A stretch of 64,000 nt of DNA from DAHUXT01 sp036273675. GTDB lineage: Bacteria; Chloroflexota; Ktedonobacteria; Ktedonobacterales; JADMIN01. The position numbers were made by a program, and so were the translations under genes. How positions within the stretch are numbered: position 1 is the stretch's first letter; the number at the start of each line of letters is the position of its first letter. The notes below the pieces were generated by a model that searched no databases, had not been told where the DNA came from, and worked only from the letters and a program-made list of their open reading frames with translations. Shown piece after piece: positions 42,659 to 51,493 of this stretch. The stretch is from positions 1-64,000 of the forward strand of contig DASUHD010000010.1 of NCBI GenBank assembly GCA_036273675.1. The letters run 5' to 3'.

Positions 42659-43297
42659 TTACGGCGAGAGGCGCTCGATTTGCCAGTCGCCGCTGGCGAG
42701 CTGCCGATAGCGCAGCCGGTCGTGCAGGCGGTTGGCGCGCCCCTGCCAGAACTCGATGGCGTCTGGGATGACGCGGAAGCCGCCCCAGTTCGCTGGGCGC
42801 GGAATCTCCTGATCCTGATACTGCGCGCTCAACGCGGCGACCCGCTGCTCTAGTTCTTCGCGTCCGGCGATCACCTCGCTCTGGTGCGACGCGCTCGCGC
42901 TGAGCTGACTGCCGACGGGGCGGCTATGGAAGTAGGCGTCGGACTCCTCCGCCGAGACCGGCTCGACACGTCCCTCGATGCGAATTTGGCGCTCCATCTC
43001 CGGCCAGAAGAAGGTCAGCGCTGCCCAGGGCGTATCCGCCAGCTCGCGGCCCTTTCGGCTCTCGTAATTGGTGTAGAAGACGAAACCGCGCTCGTCCGCC
43101 CCTTTGAGCAGCACCATGCGTAGCGATGGCCGCCCACCCGCGCCCACCGTCGCCAGCGCCAGCGCGTTCGGCTCGATGGGCGAGACGGCGCGCGCTTCGT
43201 CGAACCACGCCGCGAACTGGCGGAATGGGTTGGCGTCCACGTCGCCCTCGTCAAGTCCCCGCTGCATATACTCTTTGCGGAGGTCCGCGAATCCCAT
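42659..43297 (-). CDS. pdxH: Pyridoxamine 5'-phosphate oxidase
   Basis: A 212-residue FMN enzyme that oxidises PNP or PMP to pyridoxal 5'-phosphate. It opens FADLRKEYMQRGLDEGDVDANPF, then RMVLLKGADERGFVFYTNYESRKG, FFWPEMERQIRIEG, SRPVGSQLSASASHQSEVI and the C-terminal FWQGRANRLHDRLRY with RLSP end; all are hallmarks. It is alone, with GC-rich palindromes upstream. Confidence 0.95.
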   Translation of the reverse strand: MGFADLRKEYMQRGLDEGDVDANPFRQFAAWFDEARAVSPIEPNALALATVGAGGRPSLRMVLLKGADERGFVFYTNYESRKGRELADTPWAALTFFWPEMERQIRIEGRVEPVSAEESDAYFHSRPVGSQLSASASHQSEVIAGREELEQRVAALSAQYQDQEIPRPANWGGFRVIPDAIEFWQGRANRLHDRLRYRQLASGDWQIERLSP

Positions 43298-43349
43298 AGA
43301 AGTGCTCCTCGGTCTGTGTGATAGACGCCTGACACTGCCCCCTCCCCAA

Positions 43350-43370
43350 CCTCTCCCCCTGTGGGAGAGG
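43350..43370. repeat. GC-rich palindrome (family member)
   Basis: CCTCTCCC (43350-43357) and GGGAGAGG (43363-43370) with a 5-base loop. It is similar to the hairpin at 3752-3773 and lies between divergent pdxH and the CHAP-like gene. Confidence 0.55.
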
Positions 43371-43413
43371 GGCTAGAGCATCCGATGCCTTGAGTATAGC
43401 GTGTTGCACGACC

Positions 43414-44292
43414 ATGGAAGAAAGTCCCACCAGCCTCGACGGATACCTTCGCCAGCTTGTAAAGTCGTTCTGGTACAGGACGTACTTGAGGCGTGCGAGG
43501 ATGCAGCGCGGAGGGAGGGAACTTCTGGGACAGTGGTGGATAGCAAGCCTCTTCGGCAGACTGATTGCTCTGCGTGGCGCGCGCGTGCTGTTGGCATGCG
43601 GCGTAGTGGTGGTGGCCGCGGCGATTGGCATCGGCACGCAGCTTCGCCCGATGAACGCAGGCGCCAATACGATGCATAGTAACGTCGCTGGCTCGACGAG
43701 GGTATCTTGCGCCGGGCAGACGACCTCTGCCACCAGTGATCCCGCCTGCTATAGCGGGAATGATCTGCTGGCCAACAGCATCAGCCGCGCGGTCAGCGTC
43801 GCGATGCAGCCGACGCCCGCGCCAGCCAAGACTTCGCAACAGGCGACACTGGCAAATCAGGCTCCCAATACCAATGGCCAGCCCTGCCACGACACCTATA
43901 TGTTCGTGCCTAATATCTCGGAGTGGACCGTGCCGCCGGGCTGCTACGCGACGATTTACACGCCCAACCGCAGCCTTTATACCGCGCCGAGCACCTTCGG
44001 CTATTGTAACTGGTGGGTCGAGGCGCTCCACCCTAAACAGCAGGACATTCTCTATGGCACGGAGTACGCGCGCACGACGACACCCGTCGTTGGCGCGGCG
44101 ATATGGTTCCCGCCCAATCAGCAGGGGGCTAGCTCGGCGGGCCACTGGGCGCAGGTGGTCGCCATCGCGCCCGACCACTACTGGCTGCTGATCACCGAGA
44201 TGAACTTCGAGTGGCGCGGCGGTGGCTTCGGCAAGGTGGACTACCGCTACGCCCACGTTGACGCAGCCGCAGGCGTCGTGTTCGTCCATTAG
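43414..44292 (+). CDS. Membrane-anchored CHAP-like protein
   Basis: About 292 residues. One membrane helix lies at about residues 60-80 (VLLACGVVVVAAAIGIG), then a Ser/Thr/Ala-rich extracellular linker. The C-terminal domain (about 165-292) contains GYCNWWVEALHP with a Cys, GAAIWFPP, SAGHWAQVVAIA with a His, and ending DAAAGVVFVH. Cys followed by His on the next strand is the CHAP amidase/peptidase arrangement, usually cutting peptidoglycan, but the classical surrounding motif is weak. No ribosome site is obvious before ATG 43414; TTG 43390 is an alternative. Confidence 0.6.
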   Translation: MEESPTSLDGYLRQLVKSFWYRTYLRRARMQRGGRELLGQWWIASLFGRLIALRGARVLLACGVVVVAAAIGIGTQLRPMNAGANTMHSNVAGSTRVSCAGQTTSATSDPACYSGNDLLANSISRAVSVAMQPTPAPAKTSQQATLANQAPNTNGQPCHDTYMFVPNISEWTVPPGCYATIYTPNRSLYTAPSTFGYCNWWVEALHPKQQDILYGTEYARTTTPVVGAAIWFPPNQQGASSAGHWAQVVAIAPDHYWLLITEMNFEWRGGGFGKVDYRYAHVDAAAGVVFVH

Positions 44293-44314
44293 CGGCTGCC
44301 GCCCTCTCCCCCTT

Positions 44315-44336
44315 CCCCTCCCCTAAAAGGGAGGGG
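44315..44336. terminator. Bidirectional terminator-like palindrome
   Basis: CCCCTCCC (44315-44322) and GGGAGGGG (44329-44336) around CTAAAA, between two convergent genes. It belongs to the same palindrome family as 3674-3773 and 43350-43370. Confidence 0.55.
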
Positions 44337-44374
44337 AGCCAGGGCAAAGGAAAGCACAGGCCGGGAGGGGTCCG

Positions 44375-45421
44375 CTAGCCCAGAATGTGAATCGTGCCGG
44401 TGGCGTTGAGGATCAGCACGATTACCGCGATGACCGCCAGGACGATGACGACGAGGCCGACCATGCCAATCGCGCTGTTCGCGTTCGCTGGGGCTGGGAT
44501 GCTCGGCGCACCCGGATCGGATGTTCCGGTCGAGCCGCCAGGCTGCCCGGTGGGGCCTGGGTCGCCGGTCGCGCCTATCGGGAACGGATTGCTATTGGCT
44601 GGCAATGCCAGCTGCCCCCCCTGTTCAAGCGTCGCGACACGAGAGACGAAGTCGTTGAAGCCATCCGCGCCCGATTTGCCGGTCAGCCGCTGATACGTCT
44701 CGCCGAGTGTCGAGCCGCCAGCGCTCACGATCTTCGTCCAGTCGAAGCCGAGCTGGCTGTGCAGGTAGTAGAGGAAGAGCGTCGCGCAGCCATTGCTGTT
44801 CTCGTCCTGATCAGTCGCACTATTGTTGTTGACGTAGTCGGCATGGCCAGCGCTCCACCACGCCTGGATCGTCTGGGCGAAGTCGGGCGCGAGATTGGCG
44901 TTACGCTCGCCCGCCAGCACGCGCGAGAGGCCCTCGCCGTTGGTGTTGCCACAGGCCCAGCCGTTATTCGCCGCAGCCTCGAAAATCTCCACCAGCTCCG
45001 CGACCATGAAGCCGTTGGCCAGCGAGGGGTCGGGCTGGATGTAGATGTCGGTGGCGTCGCAGCCGAAGTGGTACGCGCCGCCCGCCTGCGGATCAACCAA
45101 TACCTGGCATGGTGTGGCCGTGCGCGGCGTGGTCTGGTCGTCGCCGTTCTGCCCCGCTGGGAGCGTCAGACCGCCAAACCACCCCTGGACAGCCTTGAAG
45201 TCTGCCTCGGCGGACTGGAGCACCGCCTGGGCTGAGGCGTTGCCTTCAGCGCTGCCATCGGAGTAGACAACCATATCAGCTGTCCGCCCCACCTCGGTCT
45301 CGCCACGGAAGGTGGCGCCAGCCGTCTGGAGTGTCACCACCTCGAAGTACTGTAATGCGCCTTCACGTTTTGGTCCAGCCAAAATAAAGACATGCGGCGC
45401 TGGGCCACCCTCTGTTCTCAC
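44375..45421 (-). CDS. Membrane-anchored protein with C-terminal helix, unknown function
   Basis: A 348-residue protein with a large soluble domain followed by a Gly/Pro/Thr-rich stretch (about 275-310, some GxP triplets as in collagen-like linkers) and one C-terminal membrane helix (GMVGLVVIVLAVIAVIVLIL). Such tail anchoring suggests display of the N-terminal domain. Segments FMVAELVEIFEAA and DENSNGCATLFLYYLHSQLGFDW recall peptidase-MA-like helices, but no HExxH is visible. Start GTG 45421 has AGGAG eight bases upstream and is preferred to ATG 45472. It is convergent with the CHAP-like gene. Confidence 0.55.
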   Translation of the reverse strand: MRTEGGPAPHVFILAGPKREGALQYFEVVTLQTAGATFRGETEVGRTADMVVYSDGSAEGNASAQAVLQSAEADFKAVQGWFGGLTLPAGQNGDDQTTPRTATPCQVLVDPQAGGAYHFGCDATDIYIQPDPSLANGFMVAELVEIFEAAANNGWACGNTNGEGLSRVLAGERNANLAPDFAQTIQAWWSAGHADYVNNNSATDQDENSNGCATLFLYYLHSQLGFDWTKIVSAGGSTLGETYQRLTGKSGADGFNDFVSRVATLEQGGQLALPANSNPFPIGATGDPGPTGQPGGSTGTSDPGAPSIPAPANANSAIGMVGLVVIVLAVIAVIVLILNATGTIHILG

Positions 45422-45654
45422 CAGGATAACTCCTCTTCCAATGCCATTCTCATGCCATGAGCAGACGGGCATGTTACACGACCATCATACCGACCCATAG
45501 CAACCAGATGTGCCTGCCCATGATAAGAAGCTGGTACACAAGTGTCAAGTGACCTGCGTCACTACGCAGAGCAGCGCTAGCCCATTTGGTGCGCGACTGC
45601 CATGTGCGCCATTGCGGATAAGAATGGAGGATAGCGCCGTTACGGTACGAAGAA

Positions 45655-46500
45655 ATGAACGCTGGAGATTGGGGGCGCCTCTATATGGCTGACTATCTCG
45701 CATCGAACCGGGCGGTCTGGAACGCGATGACGCTGAACCAGCGCGACTCCGATCACCATCGCGATGTGGCGACCGTGCGCGCGGGCGGGCTGACGCTGCG
45801 CTCCATCGAGCGGGAGACGCTTGGCGACGTGCGCGGACGGACCTTGCTGCATCTGCAATGCAACATGGGGAGTGACACGATCTCGTGGGCGCGTCTGGGC
45901 GCGCGTGTCACTGGCATCGATATCTCGGACGACGCCATCGCTCAGGCGCGCGCGCTGGCCGCCGAGACAGGCGTGCCTGCCCGATTCCTCCGAAGCGATA
46001 TCTATGATCTGCCCGCCGTACTGGAAGAGCAGTTCGACATCGTTTTCGCCTCGTATGGCGCGCTCTGCTGGCTTCCCGATCTGGCGCGATGGGCCACGAT
46101 TGCCGCGCGCTATCTGCGCCCTGGCGGAACGTTCCTGCTGGTTGAGATGCATCCATGCGCCATGATGATGGAGTCGCTGGATGCGGATGGTCTGAGCTTT
46201 CGCGTCCACGGCTCGTACTTCCACTCGACGGAGCCACAGGCCGAGGAGGTGCGTGGATTGCCGGAGGAGGCGGCGGCAGACGCGCCGCAATCAGTCTACA
46301 TCTGGCGCTATAGTCTGGGCGAGGTCGTGACGGCGCTGATTCAGGCAGGGCTGCGCATCGAGCGCCTGGAGGAGTTCCCGCTGGCGCATTACCAGCAATT
46401 CCCCTGCCTGGCGCAAGCCGACGATGGCTGGTGGCGCTGGCCCACCCCGACGAACACGCTGCCGATGCTCTTCGCCGTCACGGCGAGCAAGTTAGGGTAA
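45655..46500 (+). CDS. Class I SAM-dependent methyltransferase
   Basis: A 281-residue methyltransferase. YLASNRAVWNAMT opens the domain; LLHLQCNMGSDTISWARLGARVTGIDIS contains motif I and the acidic residue, FDIVFASYGALCWLPDL motif IV. The Trp-rich C-terminus is typical of this uncharacterised family. Start 45655 or 45685 are equally weak in ribosome sites. Substrate unknown. Confidence 0.8.
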   Translation: MNAGDWGRLYMADYLASNRAVWNAMTLNQRDSDHHRDVATVRAGGLTLRSIERETLGDVRGRTLLHLQCNMGSDTISWARLGARVTGIDISDDAIAQARALAAETGVPARFLRSDIYDLPAVLEEQFDIVFASYGALCWLPDLARWATIAARYLRPGGTFLLVEMHPCAMMMESLDADGLSFRVHGSYFHSTEPQAEEVRGLPEEAAADAPQSVYIWRYSLGEVVTALIQAGLRIERLEEFPLAHYQQFPCLAQADDGWWRWPTPTNTLPMLFAVTASKLG

Positions 46501-46635
46501 TCGTTCACCTACAGTGAAGCGGCTCCAATGGCAACTTCTGTCTGGCACTACCATGCCGCAGGCTGAAGCCCTGCGGTTAATCCCGAATCGAGCGTATCCT
46601 ACTCCATTATGAGCGGGTATCGCGCAAGTGGGGGA

Positions 46636-46665
46636 TTAGCTGCGGCATTCATGCCGCGAAGCTGG
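46636..46665. repeat. REP-like palindromic repeat, copy 3 (inverted)
   Basis: Exact reverse complement of 42582-42611 over 30 bases. A separate hairpin, CCGCAGG/CCTGCGG, lies just upstream (about 46557-46577). Both are in the 236-base gap between convergent genes. Confidence 0.8.
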
Positions 46666-46736
46666 GCTAGTGCTGCTCTCGCCCGTGATAAAGTGTTTCG
46701 CATAGCTGACGCAATCACCCTATTCGCCGCCAGCCG

Positions 46737-48233
46737 TTATCGGCGCGAGCGCGTTGTGGGGCGCTTACCGGTGTACTTCTGGCCGGGACGCGACTTGCCC
46801 TTATCTTTGCCCCTCTTCTCGTCATCCTCGCCGCGGTCGGTGGTACGGGCGCGGAACTGGAGCCGGATGGCGGTACCCTCGAACCCGAAGACGTTACGCA
46901 GCTGGTTCTCCAGATAGCGGCGATACGAGAAGTGAAGCAACTCCGGGTCGTTGACGAAGAAGACAAACGTCGGCGGATTCGTCTCGGCCTGCGTCACGTA
47001 GAAGATGCGCAGTGGCCGCCCCTGCACGCTCGGCGGATGGTGGCGCTGCACCGCGTCGCGCACGATCTCGTTCAGTTGCGCCGTTGGCACGCGAACCGAG
47101 CGCGTATCATAGATGCGCAGTGCGTGGTCGAGGATGTTGTTGACGTGGTACTTCGTCTTGGCAGCGGCAAAGACCAATGGAGCATACGGCACGAACTTCA
47201 GCTTCTCGCGCATGTCGTCCATATACGCCTCGGCGTCGCGTACCTCCAGGGCGGCCAGGTCCACGTTTTCGCTCGGCAAGACTGGGACATCGGGGTCGGC
47301 CCACGTCTCGGCCAGGCGGCGGCGCTCCTTGATGATGTCCCACTTGTTGATGACGATGACGATGCCCTTGGCCGCCTCGTTGATGTAGCCCGCGATGTGC
47401 GTGTCTTGCGCGGTGATGCCCTCCACCGCGTCGATCATCAGTACCGCCACATCACAGCGGTCGATGGCGCGGTCGGCGCGCAAGACGCTGTATTTCTCGA
47501 CGCCGGGGCCAATATGTCCGCGCCGCCGGATGCCCGCCGTATCGATCAGCGTGATGCGGCGACCCTTATACTCCACCTCAGTGTCAATCGCGTCGCGGGT
47601 CGTGCCGGGGATATCGCTGACGATGACGCGGTCCGACCCGGCGATGGCGTTGAGCAGCGACGACTTGCCAACATTGGGCCGCCCGACAATCGCCAGACGC
47701 GGGATACCATCACTGACGGGTTCATCCTCGTCGTCGGCGGGCGGCAGATGCTCGGTGATCGCGTCGAGCAGGTCGCCAGTGCCAGTGCCAGAGTTGGCGG
47801 CCAGCGTGATCGGCTCACCCAGGCCAAGCGAATAGAACTCGACGGCCTCTTGCCGACGGGTGAGGTTGTCCGCTTTGTTCGCGCCCAGCACCACCGGCTT
47901 GCCCGAGCGCCGCAACATCTCAGCTACCTCGGTATCGGCCTCGGTGATACCCGATTTCGTATCCACCAACAAGACAATCACGTCGGCCTCTTCGATAGCC
48001 AGCTGCGCCTGCGACGCGATGCGCGCGGTGATATCCTCGCTCGTGCCAAGCTCTAGCCCACCGGTATCCACGAGCGAGAAGGTGCGCCCATTCCACTCGG
48101 CGTCGGCATAGAGCCGGTCGCGCGTCGTGCCAGGCAGATCCTCGACAATCGCGAGACGCTCGCCCACGAGCCGATTGAACAGCGTTGATTTGCCCACATT
48201 CGGGCGGCCAACAATAGCAACAAGCGGTTTCAT
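46737..48233 (-). CDS. der: Ribosome biogenesis GTPase Der
   Basis: A 498-residue double GTPase acting in 50S assembly. The first G domain has VGRPNVGKST, DTGG and NKAD, and the second has VGRPNVGKSS, DTAG and NKWD; a KH-like domain follows (VNNILDHALRIYDTR, NDPELLHFSYRRYLENQLR). A strongly basic extension of about 35 residues (DDEKRGKDKGKSRPGQK and onward) ends the protein. Start ATG 48233 follows GGAG nine bases upstream. It is divergent from the pentapeptide-repeat gene. Confidence 0.96.
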   Translation of the reverse strand: MKPLVAIVGRPNVGKSTLFNRLVGERLAIVEDLPGTTRDRLYADAEWNGRTFSLVDTGGLELGTSEDITARIASQAQLAIEEADVIVLLVDTKSGITEADTEVAEMLRRSGKPVVLGANKADNLTRRQEAVEFYSLGLGEPITLAANSGTGTGDLLDAITEHLPPADDEDEPVSDGIPRLAIVGRPNVGKSSLLNAIAGSDRVIVSDIPGTTRDAIDTEVEYKGRRITLIDTAGIRRRGHIGPGVEKYSVLRADRAIDRCDVAVLMIDAVEGITAQDTHIAGYINEAAKGIVIVINKWDIIKERRRLAETWADPDVPVLPSENVDLAALEVRDAEAYMDDMREKLKFVPYAPLVFAAAKTKYHVNNILDHALRIYDTRSVRVPTAQLNEIVRDAVQRHHPPSVQGRPLRIFYVTQAETNPPTFVFFVNDPELLHFSYRRYLENQLRNVFGFEGTAIRLQFRARTTDRGEDDEKRGKDKGKSRPGQKYTGKRPTTRSRR

Positions 48234-48445
48234 CGCGACACTCCAACATTCCAGCGCTCCTGGCACACACAATAGCCCTGATTGTACCACGTCTGAGGGC
48301 GCGAGCGGCGCGGCACGAGCGAAGATCATCCGCATGATGCCGTTTGACAGCGTCCGCTATACTGGGTCAGGGTATCGTGTCTGCCTGCCTGCCAACACGA
48401 CTCTAGCGATGACCCTCACCCGGCAGGGACGCCAATGGAGCCACC

Positions 48446-50167
48446 ATGGACGAGACTGACAAGATCGACGAGTTGAACGAGTTCGACGGGAGTCAGCCCA
48501 CGAGCGATGCCCGCGATTTCCCGGAAGCCGCCACGTCCGTGCAGCCAGCTCAGGTGGCAGGCCCGCCCGCGACCGACGACCGCACCGCATGGCGCGCATG
48601 GTGGCGCGCGCAGGGTCAGAACTGGCGGATCGAGCCGGAGATCGCGCCCGCGCGGCAGACGCTGTTGGCCGAGCGCCGCGCCCTTGCCCCAGACGTGCAC
48701 GCCAACGTCTATCCATTCGCCGGGATGGCGCTGACACGGGCCGATGTCGAATGGCTGCTGGCAACCCATGAGCATGGGCGCGGACCGGTCATCTGGGACG
48801 ACCCGACGCAGCGCGGGCGCATTGGGCTGGACCTACGCGGGGCCAACCTGCAGGGTGTGAACCTGCGCGGTCTGCCGCTGGCGCGCGTGCTCGGTGGGCT
48901 GGCGGGCGCGACCGCCGAGCAAATCGCCGCAGCCGCCGTCCACCTGGAGCGGAGCGATCTGCGCGAGGCGCAGTTGCAGGGGGCCGATCTGCGTGGCGCG
49001 CGACTCGACTTCGCCCGTGCCGAGGGCGCGCGCCTGGAGCTTGCCCAATGCGTCCGGGCGGAGATGAAGCAGGTGGACCTGCGCCACGCCCATCTGGAAG
49101 GCGCGAGCCTGCGCGAAGCCTTCATGGAGAAGGCCAATCTCTACGAGGCGCATCTGGAGGGCGCGACCCTCAGCGGCACGCGGCTGAAGGCCGCCTCGCT
49201 CAGCAACGCCCATATGGAGGGCGCGTCGGTCGGCGGAGCGCGGCTGGAGAACGCCTTTCTGCGTAATACCCATCTCGAAGGCGCGCGGCTCTTTGGCGCA
49301 CGGCTTGACCGCGCCTCGCTGATTGGCGCGCATCTCGAAGGGGCGATGATGCGGCGCGTACACCTGGAGGGCGCGTCACTCGCCAGCGCCTCGCTGGGGG
49401 GCAAGCGCATGGCGCCCGACGATCTAAGCCACATCCGGCAATGGGCGCCCGATTTCCCAGAGGTGTTGCGCCCGGCTGATCTGCAGCGCACGTTCTTCGA
49501 TACGGCGAGCGTGTTGGACAATGTCATCCTTGGCGACAGGCAGTATGGCTATGCGGAGCTGGCCGACGCCCACTGGGGCGACGCCAATCTGGCCGTCGTC
49601 CGCTGGACCGATGGGCGCGCAGCCATCATCCTCGGCGACGAGCGCGAGGCCCACCAGCACACCACGCCTGAGGGCAAGGCGAAGACGCGCGCCGAACGCC
49701 TCGCCGACCTGGAGCGCGCCGTCCGCGCCAACCGCCAGCTCGCGGTCGCGTTACAGGCGCAAGGACTGAACGAGGACGCCGGGAGCTTCGCCTATCGCGC
49801 GCAGGTGCTCCAGGCGCGGGTGCTGCGCCGCCAGCTGCGCATCGGCCAGTATCTCTTCTCGCGCTTCCTCGATCTGCTGGCGGGCTACGGCTACCGGCCC
49901 TGGCGCAGTCTGGTCGCCTATCTGCTGGTGATTGTGGGATTTGCGGTCACGTTCTTTATCCAGGGGTCGATCAGCGGGCCGCACCTCGCCTGGAATGAGG
50001 CGCTCATCATCAGCCTGACGGCATTTCATGGCCGCGGCTTCTTCCCCGAGCAGTTTCAGCCCGGCGATCCGCAGTCGGCCATCGCGGCGATAGAGGCGGT
50101 GATTGGCCTGCTGATCGAGATCTGCTTCATCGCAACGTTCACCCAGAGGTTCCTAGGCGGGAAGTAA
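48446..50167 (+). CDS. Pentapeptide-repeat protein with C-terminal channel-like membrane pair
   Basis: A 573-residue protein. About 120 N-terminal residues have no recognised fold. Pentapeptide repeats A(D/N/S)LxG run from about 128 to 325, interrupted once near 150-165. From about residue 216 they fall into exact 20-residue units starting HLEGA or HMEGA. The C-terminus (about 435-573) holds two membrane helices, VAYLLVIVGFAVTFFI and AIEAVIGLLIEICFIATF, around a re-entrant-looking loop (SLTAFHGRGFF) reminiscent of Ion_trans_2 potassium channels, without a TVGYG filter. A right-handed beta-helix attached to a membrane pair suggests a gated pore or sensor; that is inference. Genomic repeat units are at 49091-49380. 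Confidence 0.82.
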   Translation: MDETDKIDELNEFDGSQPTSDARDFPEAATSVQPAQVAGPPATDDRTAWRAWWRAQGQNWRIEPEIAPARQTLLAERRALAPDVHANVYPFAGMALTRADVEWLLATHEHGRGPVIWDDPTQRGRIGLDLRGANLQGVNLRGLPLARVLGGLAGATAEQIAAAAVHLERSDLREAQLQGADLRGARLDFARAEGARLELAQCVRAEMKQVDLRHAHLEGASLREAFMEKANLYEAHLEGATLSGTRLKAASLSNAHMEGASVGGARLENAFLRNTHLEGARLFGARLDRASLIGAHLEGAMMRRVHLEGASLASASLGGKRMAPDDLSHIRQWAPDFPEVLRPADLQRTFFDTASVLDNVILGDRQYGYAELADAHWGDANLAVVRWTDGRAAIILGDEREAHQHTTPEGKAKTRAERLADLERAVRANRQLAVALQAQGLNEDAGSFAYRAQVLQARVLRRQLRIGQYLFSRFLDLLAGYGYRPWRSLVAYLLVIVGFAVTFFIQGSISGPHLAWNEALIISLTAFHGRGFFPEQFQPGDPQSAIAAIEAVIGLLIEICFIATFTQRFLGGK

Positions 50168-50198
50168 CGCAAGTGCGTCATCTTTTTGGCAATCAGTG

Positions 50199-50224
50199 GC
50201 CTCTCCCGAGAACACAGGAGAGGC
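50199..50224. terminator. Bidirectional terminator
   Basis: GCCTCTCC (50199-50206), a 10-base loop and GGAGAGGC (50217-50224) lie between the convergent pentapeptide and DUF6582 genes. The plus strand has TTTTT upstream at about 50183-50187, which would serve the opposite strand weakly. Confidence 0.55.
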
Positions 50225-50264
50225 TAAGAGTCAATCGTCTCAGCGTTCGCAGTGACATTGCCTG

Positions 50265-50570
50265 CTAGTGGCTGCGGTTTGAGGTGTGCGGATGCCTGCC
50301 GAGATCGTGCCAGTCCTTTTCATCGACATCCAGTCCGAAGTGCTTCGCCGCCTTTTTGATATTGCGGAAGGCAAGGTCGCGGTCGTCATCGGAGACGCCC
50401 TCCACCTGATCGAAGCGGGCCAGCGCGTTCTGCACGTGTGATTTGTCCGTCAGCGGCTCTTTCCGCTGCTTCGGGAACGCATAGGCGCTATCAGGCAGTT
50501 TTTCGCGGTCATCCGTGCTCAGGTCGCCGTGTTCGGTTGTCGGCTTCCATGTCGTATGTTCCGATGCCAT
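50265..50570 (-). CDS. DUF6582-type small protein
   Basis: A 101-residue soluble protein: YAFPKQRKEPLTDKSHVQNA and ARFDQVEGVSDDDRDLAFRN, followed by AAKHFGLDV. This conserved block (sometimes found fused behind prohead-protease-like domains) is called DUF6582; its function is unknown. The start ATG follows GGAG (minus strand AAGGAGTTGAACG). It stands alone between two operons. Confidence 0.75.
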   Translation of the reverse strand: MASEHTTWKPTTEHGDLSTDDREKLPDSAYAFPKQRKEPLTDKSHVQNALARFDQVEGVSDDDRDLAFRNIKKAAKHFGLDVDEKDWHDLGRHPHTSNRSH

Positions 50571-50659
50571 CGTTCAACTCCTTATGCTGATGGGACACGT
50601 ACGTCGCATCCACCAGCAAAGGGCTGCACAAGCTATGCCACCGGAGATTATCGGTGCGA

Positions 50660-51493
50660 TTAGAACTTGAGATAGGCCAGCACGGACGCCGCAGGGATGA
50701 GGATGAGCGCCAGCCAGTCGAGCAGGCGCAGCCGCCCCTCGTGGAGCAGCGTCGCCTCGCCCGTGACGCCATAGCCGCGCGACTCGATGGCCATCGAGAG
50801 GTCTTCGGCGCGGCGCAACGCCCCCTGAAGCATCGGGACCAGCAGCGAGCTGGCGCCACGAATCCGCGCGCCCGCCGTGCCGGTGGTGAAGTTGGCCCCG
50901 CGCGAGACCTGCGCCTTGATAAGCTGTTCGGTCTCCTGCACGAGCACCGGGATGAACCGCAACGCCACCAGCGTCATTAGCCCGAACTCATCTGCCGGAA
51001 CGCGGAAGCGGCGCAGCGGCCGCAGCAATACAACGATGCCCTCCGCTAGCGCGACCGGGCTGGTGGTCATCGTCAGAATCATCGAGCCAAGGAAGAGCAG
51101 CAGGAATATAGCCCCCAGTGAGATGACAAACCAGATACCGTCGTAGGTCACGACGACTGGGCCAAACGAAATGCCCGCAATATCCCATGGCCCAAAGGTA
51201 TGCCAGGTGTCGCCTGGGGTGAACATCAGCGTGAAGGGAATGCCCAGCGATAGCAACACCAGCAGCAACCGCATGCGCCGCCAGATGTAGCCGAACGGCA
51301 CGCGGCCCACCAAAATCGCTAGCGTCAGCAGACCGAAGGAGAGCAGGTAGACCCCATAGTGGAAGTCATTGTGGTTGGCGGCGAAGAAGATGAGCGTGAA
51401 CCAGCAGAGCAGCAGCAGCTTCGTGCGGGCGCGTAGCTCGTGGATCGGCGAGGTTCCGGCAATGTAGATGCCAACCGGCAGATTATCGAGCAT
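50660..51493 (-). CDS. ecfT: ECF transporter transmembrane component EcfT
   Basis: A 277-residue membrane protein with about six helices. The family's cytosolic coupling helices carry the Ala-Arg-Gly type motif, seen here as KAQVSRGANF and AIESRGYGV, which contact the two ATPases. The opening SPIHELRARTKLLLL is typical. Start ATG 51493 overlaps the end of the EcfA2 gene by 11 bases, showing translational coupling. It is the last gene of the operon. Confidence 0.9.
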   Translation of the reverse strand: MLDNLPVGIYIAGTSPIHELRARTKLLLLCWFTLIFFAANHNDFHYGVYLLSFGLLTLAILVGRVPFGYIWRRMRLLLVLLSLGIPFTLMFTPGDTWHTFGPWDIAGISFGPVVVTYDGIWFVISLGAIFLLLFLGSMILTMTTSPVALAEGIVVLLRPLRRFRVPADEFGLMTLVALRFIPVLVQETEQLIKAQVSRGANFTTGTAGARIRGASSLLVPMLQGALRRAEDLSMAIESRGYGVTGEATLLHEGRLRLLDWLALILIPAASVLAYLKF

